Position numbers and translations under genes: made by a program | The notes under the pieces: generated by a model | Databases searched by the model: none | What the model saw: only the letters and a program-made list of their open reading frames with translations | Told to the model about the DNA's origin: nothing | Assembly (NCBI RefSeq): GCF_023712425.1 | Contig: NZ_JAMAYG010000003.1 | Span: 124,001 to 188,000 of the forward strand | Direction: 5' to 3' | Length of the DNA: 64,000 nucleotides | Origin: Rothia sp. P100 | GTDB taxonomy: Bacteria; Actinomycetota; Actinomycetes; Actinomycetales; Micrococcaceae | Shown here: in pieces, positions 62,272 through 64,000 of the stretch | Layout: each line of letters starts with the position of its first letter | Position numbering within the stretch: the first letter of the stretch is position 1

Positions 62272-64000
62272 ATGAAAGAAACAACCTCGCGTCAGCGAGT
62301 TCTTCGTTCATGCGCGGTAACGACGCTAGGGCTGGCTCTCGCTCTCCCCCTCACCGTCCTACCCACCGCACATGCGACAACCGATGCAGATGCAAATCTC
62401 GCACCAGTATCATCCCTCCAAGATGCCCTACTCTCAAATTCTGACGGCCAGAAAGTTAGCTCTAACCTCGATGACGCAGAGGGATCCGTTGCTGTTTTCG
62501 TGCAGTTCAAGGGTCAGGGCGCCTACGAAGCTACACAGCCTAGGAGCGTCCTCGACGGGATATCAGACCCGGTGGATACCGCTTCACAGGTTCGCAGCAT
62601 TCAAAGCGCCGTTGAATCTCAGGCAGCTCAGGTGGCTGGCGAATCAGGTTCTGACGTCATTTACACCACCTATAACTCGGTACGAGGCGTCGCTCTTCAG
62701 GGTGATGCGGAGTCCCTGCGCAAACTTGCCGAACGCAACGACGTTGAGCGCATCTCACGTATCATTCCCAAGGAACGAGTCAACGGCACATCAGACATTG
62801 ACACCGCAGCACTAGCAACCTGGGTCAACACCGGCAAGACCGGTAAGGGTGTCACCATCTCTGTAGTAGATACCGGTGTCGACTACACCCACTCAGCCTT
62901 TGGTGGCCCCGGCACCGATGAAGCATACCAAGAGGCTCAGGCAATGTCTGAAATGCCTTCAGCCGATAGCGGCCTTTATGACCCCGAAAAGTTCATCGGC
63001 GGTTATGACCTCGCAGGTGATGACTACAACGCTTCTGATCCCACCAAGAACGTCCCTTCACCCGATAACAATCCCCTGGACTGCGCAGCTGCAGGTCACG
63101 GTAGCCACGTAGCCGGCACTGCAGCCGCCTACGGCACCAACGCTGATGGAAGCACCTTTGACGGGGACTACTCTAAGCTAACCTCAGAAGATGTTCAGAC
63201 GATGCAGATTGGCCCCGGTTCAGCACCCGAAGCTCAGATAGTGGGCCTGCGCGTCTTCGGCTGTGAAGGCTCAACCAACCTCACCGGTCAAGCTCTTGAC
63301 CGCTCCCTAGACCCCAACGGTGACGGCGACTACTCAGACCGTGTTGACATCGTCAACCTTTCACTGGGCTCAGACTTTGGCCCCATTGATGATCCTGACA
63401 ATATCATCATGGATTCGCTCTACCGCAACGGCGTTCTTACCGTTACCGCTGCCGGTAACGCCAATAACTTTGGCGGTCAGGGTGATACCTATTCAGTACT
63501 GGGCACCCCCGGTAACACCATCTCATCTCTAACCGTTGCTAACACCATTGGCTCCACGGGCTACGCAGATGGTGCTGAAATTCTTGCACCCGCCGATATC
63601 GCTGGCCCCGTTGTAGGTGACTACAGCGTCAACTTCAACTACAACACCGCCACCGAAGAGCAGCTCACCGGCGAAGTTGTAGCAACCACCGCTGAGAACC
63701 CCTACGCTTGTGACGCCTACCCGGCAGACACTAACTTCGCTGGCAAGTGGGTCTTCATCGACTGGTCGGATGAAACCGGTAACTTCCCCTGCGGCTCAGC
63801 AGTTCGCTTCAACAACATCCAGAATGCTGGCGCTGAGGGCGTCGTCCTTGCCTCCCAGGTTGTGAAGGAAGATTCGGGTATTGCCGGTAACGCAGGCATC
63901 CCCGGTGTTCGCTTGACTGCTCAGGATGCCGAAAAGGCTCGTCCCGCTGCTGAAGCCGGCACCCTGAAGATTAAGCTTGACCCTGAGATGATCGGCGCTG
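62272..64000 (+). CDS. Secreted subtilisin-like (S8) serine protease, 5' part
   Basis: The frame from ATG 62272 is open to the window's end (576 codons seen). A signal peptide ends at AHA near residue 36, and an I9-like prodomain follows. The catalytic Asp is in VVDTGVDYTHS (D200), the His in GHGSHVAGT (H276), and the oxyanion Asn region AAGNANN lies near residue 397. A PA domain seems inserted before the catalytic Ser, which lies outside the window; the arrangement resembles Vpr-like extracellular proteases. Secreted S8 proteases have been reported to give oral Rothia their gluten-degrading activity, but this protein is not shown to be one of them. Confidence 0.9.
   Translation, partial: MKETTSRQRVLRSCAVTTLGLALALPLTVLPTAHATTDADANLAPVSSLQDALLSNSDGQKVSSNLDDAEGSVAVFVQFKGQGAYEATQPRSVLDGISDPVDTASQVRSIQSAVESQAAQVAGESGSDVIYTTYNSVRGVALQGDAESLRKLAERNDVERISRIIPKERVNGTSDIDTAALATWVNTGKTGKGVTISVVDTGVDYTHSAFGGPGTDEAYQEAQAMSEMPSADSGLYDPEKFIGGYDLAGDDYNASDPTKNVPSPDNNPLDCAAAGHGSHVAGTAAAYGTNADGSTFDGDYSKLTSEDVQTMQIGPGSAPEAQIVGLRVFGCEGSTNLTGQALDRSLDPNGDGDYSDRVDIVNLSLGSDFGPIDDPDNIIMDSLYRNGVLTVTAAGNANNFGGQGDTYSVLGTPGNTISSLTVANTIGSTGYADGAEILAPADIAGPVVGDYSVNFNYNTATEEQLTGEVVATTAENPYACDAYPADTNFAGKWVFIDWSDETGNFPCGSAVRFNNIQNAGAEGVVLASQVVKEDSGIAGNAGIPGVRLTAQDAEKARPAAEAGTLKIKLDPEMIGA

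Overview
The window comes from a high-GC Gram-positive actinobacterium. The best fit is the Micrococcaceae, and within that family a Rothia-like organism. The evidence is an actinobacterial-type C50 carotenoid cluster with heterodimeric lycopene cyclase, a SAM-IV riboswitch (a class known from Actinobacteria), frequent GTG/TTG starts, lipobox and twin-arginine lipoproteins, and the general gene complement. The genus is an inference; no rRNA or tRNA gene is present to settle it.

Layout. 1-2.1 kb: the 3' end of a cardiolipin synthase gene and glgC. 2.3-9.5 kb: a sulfur island. A flavin monooxygenase gene behind a SAM-IV riboswitch faces an ssuBAC-like sulfonate importer behind a SAM-I riboswitch, followed by an acetyl-CoA synthetase gene behind a second SAM-I riboswitch. 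9.5-15.5 kb: a GNAT enzyme, TspO, a nucleotide-sugar-type epimerase/SDR, a lysyl-tRNA synthetase remnant, a lipoprotein penicillin-binding protein and a TRIC-family channel. 15.5-26.4 kb: a cystathionine synthase/lyase gene with an amino-acid ABC importer, an AlbA_2/Schlafen-like protein, an NlpC/P60 hydrolase with tandem AP-rich repeats, a pirin gene split by an amber codon, a decayed membrane-protein gene, and metY with a CoA-binding protein. 26.7-33.2 kb: DedA and a compact idi-crtE-crtB-crtI-crtYe-crtYf-crtEb carotenoid operon. 33.2-41.8 kb: an RNase H-like protein of unknown role, ornithine cyclodeaminase divergent from an Lrp regulator, an amino-acid permease, ilvD, a MerR remnant and a MetE-like methyltransferase. 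42-49.1 kb: a GntR regulator, a GH13 glucosidase and a sugar ABC importer (trehalose/alpha-glucoside type). 49.2-51.4 kb: an MFS drug exporter divergent from its TetR regulator. 51.9-57.1 kb: a third SAM-I riboswitch in front of metN-metI-monooxygenase-metQ-DszC/SfnB-like oxidoreductase. 57.1-64 kb: CorA, a pyruvyltransferase/glycosyltransferase fusion, purA and the 5' part of a secreted subtilase gene.

How the genes work together. The dominant theme is sulfur acquisition under S-adenosylmethionine control. Four SAM riboswitches (three SAM-I, one SAM-IV) should switch on, when methionine/SAM is low, two importers (SsuBAC-like and MetNIQ-like), two paralogous NtaA/DszA-type monooxygenases, one DszC/SfnB-type oxidoreductase and an acetyl-CoA synthetase. 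metY, metB and a MetE-like gene in the same window supply homocysteine and methionine. The acetyl-CoA synthetase can plausibly recycle acetate released by O-acetylhomoserine sulfhydrylation. No flavin reductase, which the monooxygenases need, lies in the window. Several genes are visibly decayed (pirin, a lysS-like fragment, a small membrane protein, a MerR fragment), which points to ongoing reductive evolution.
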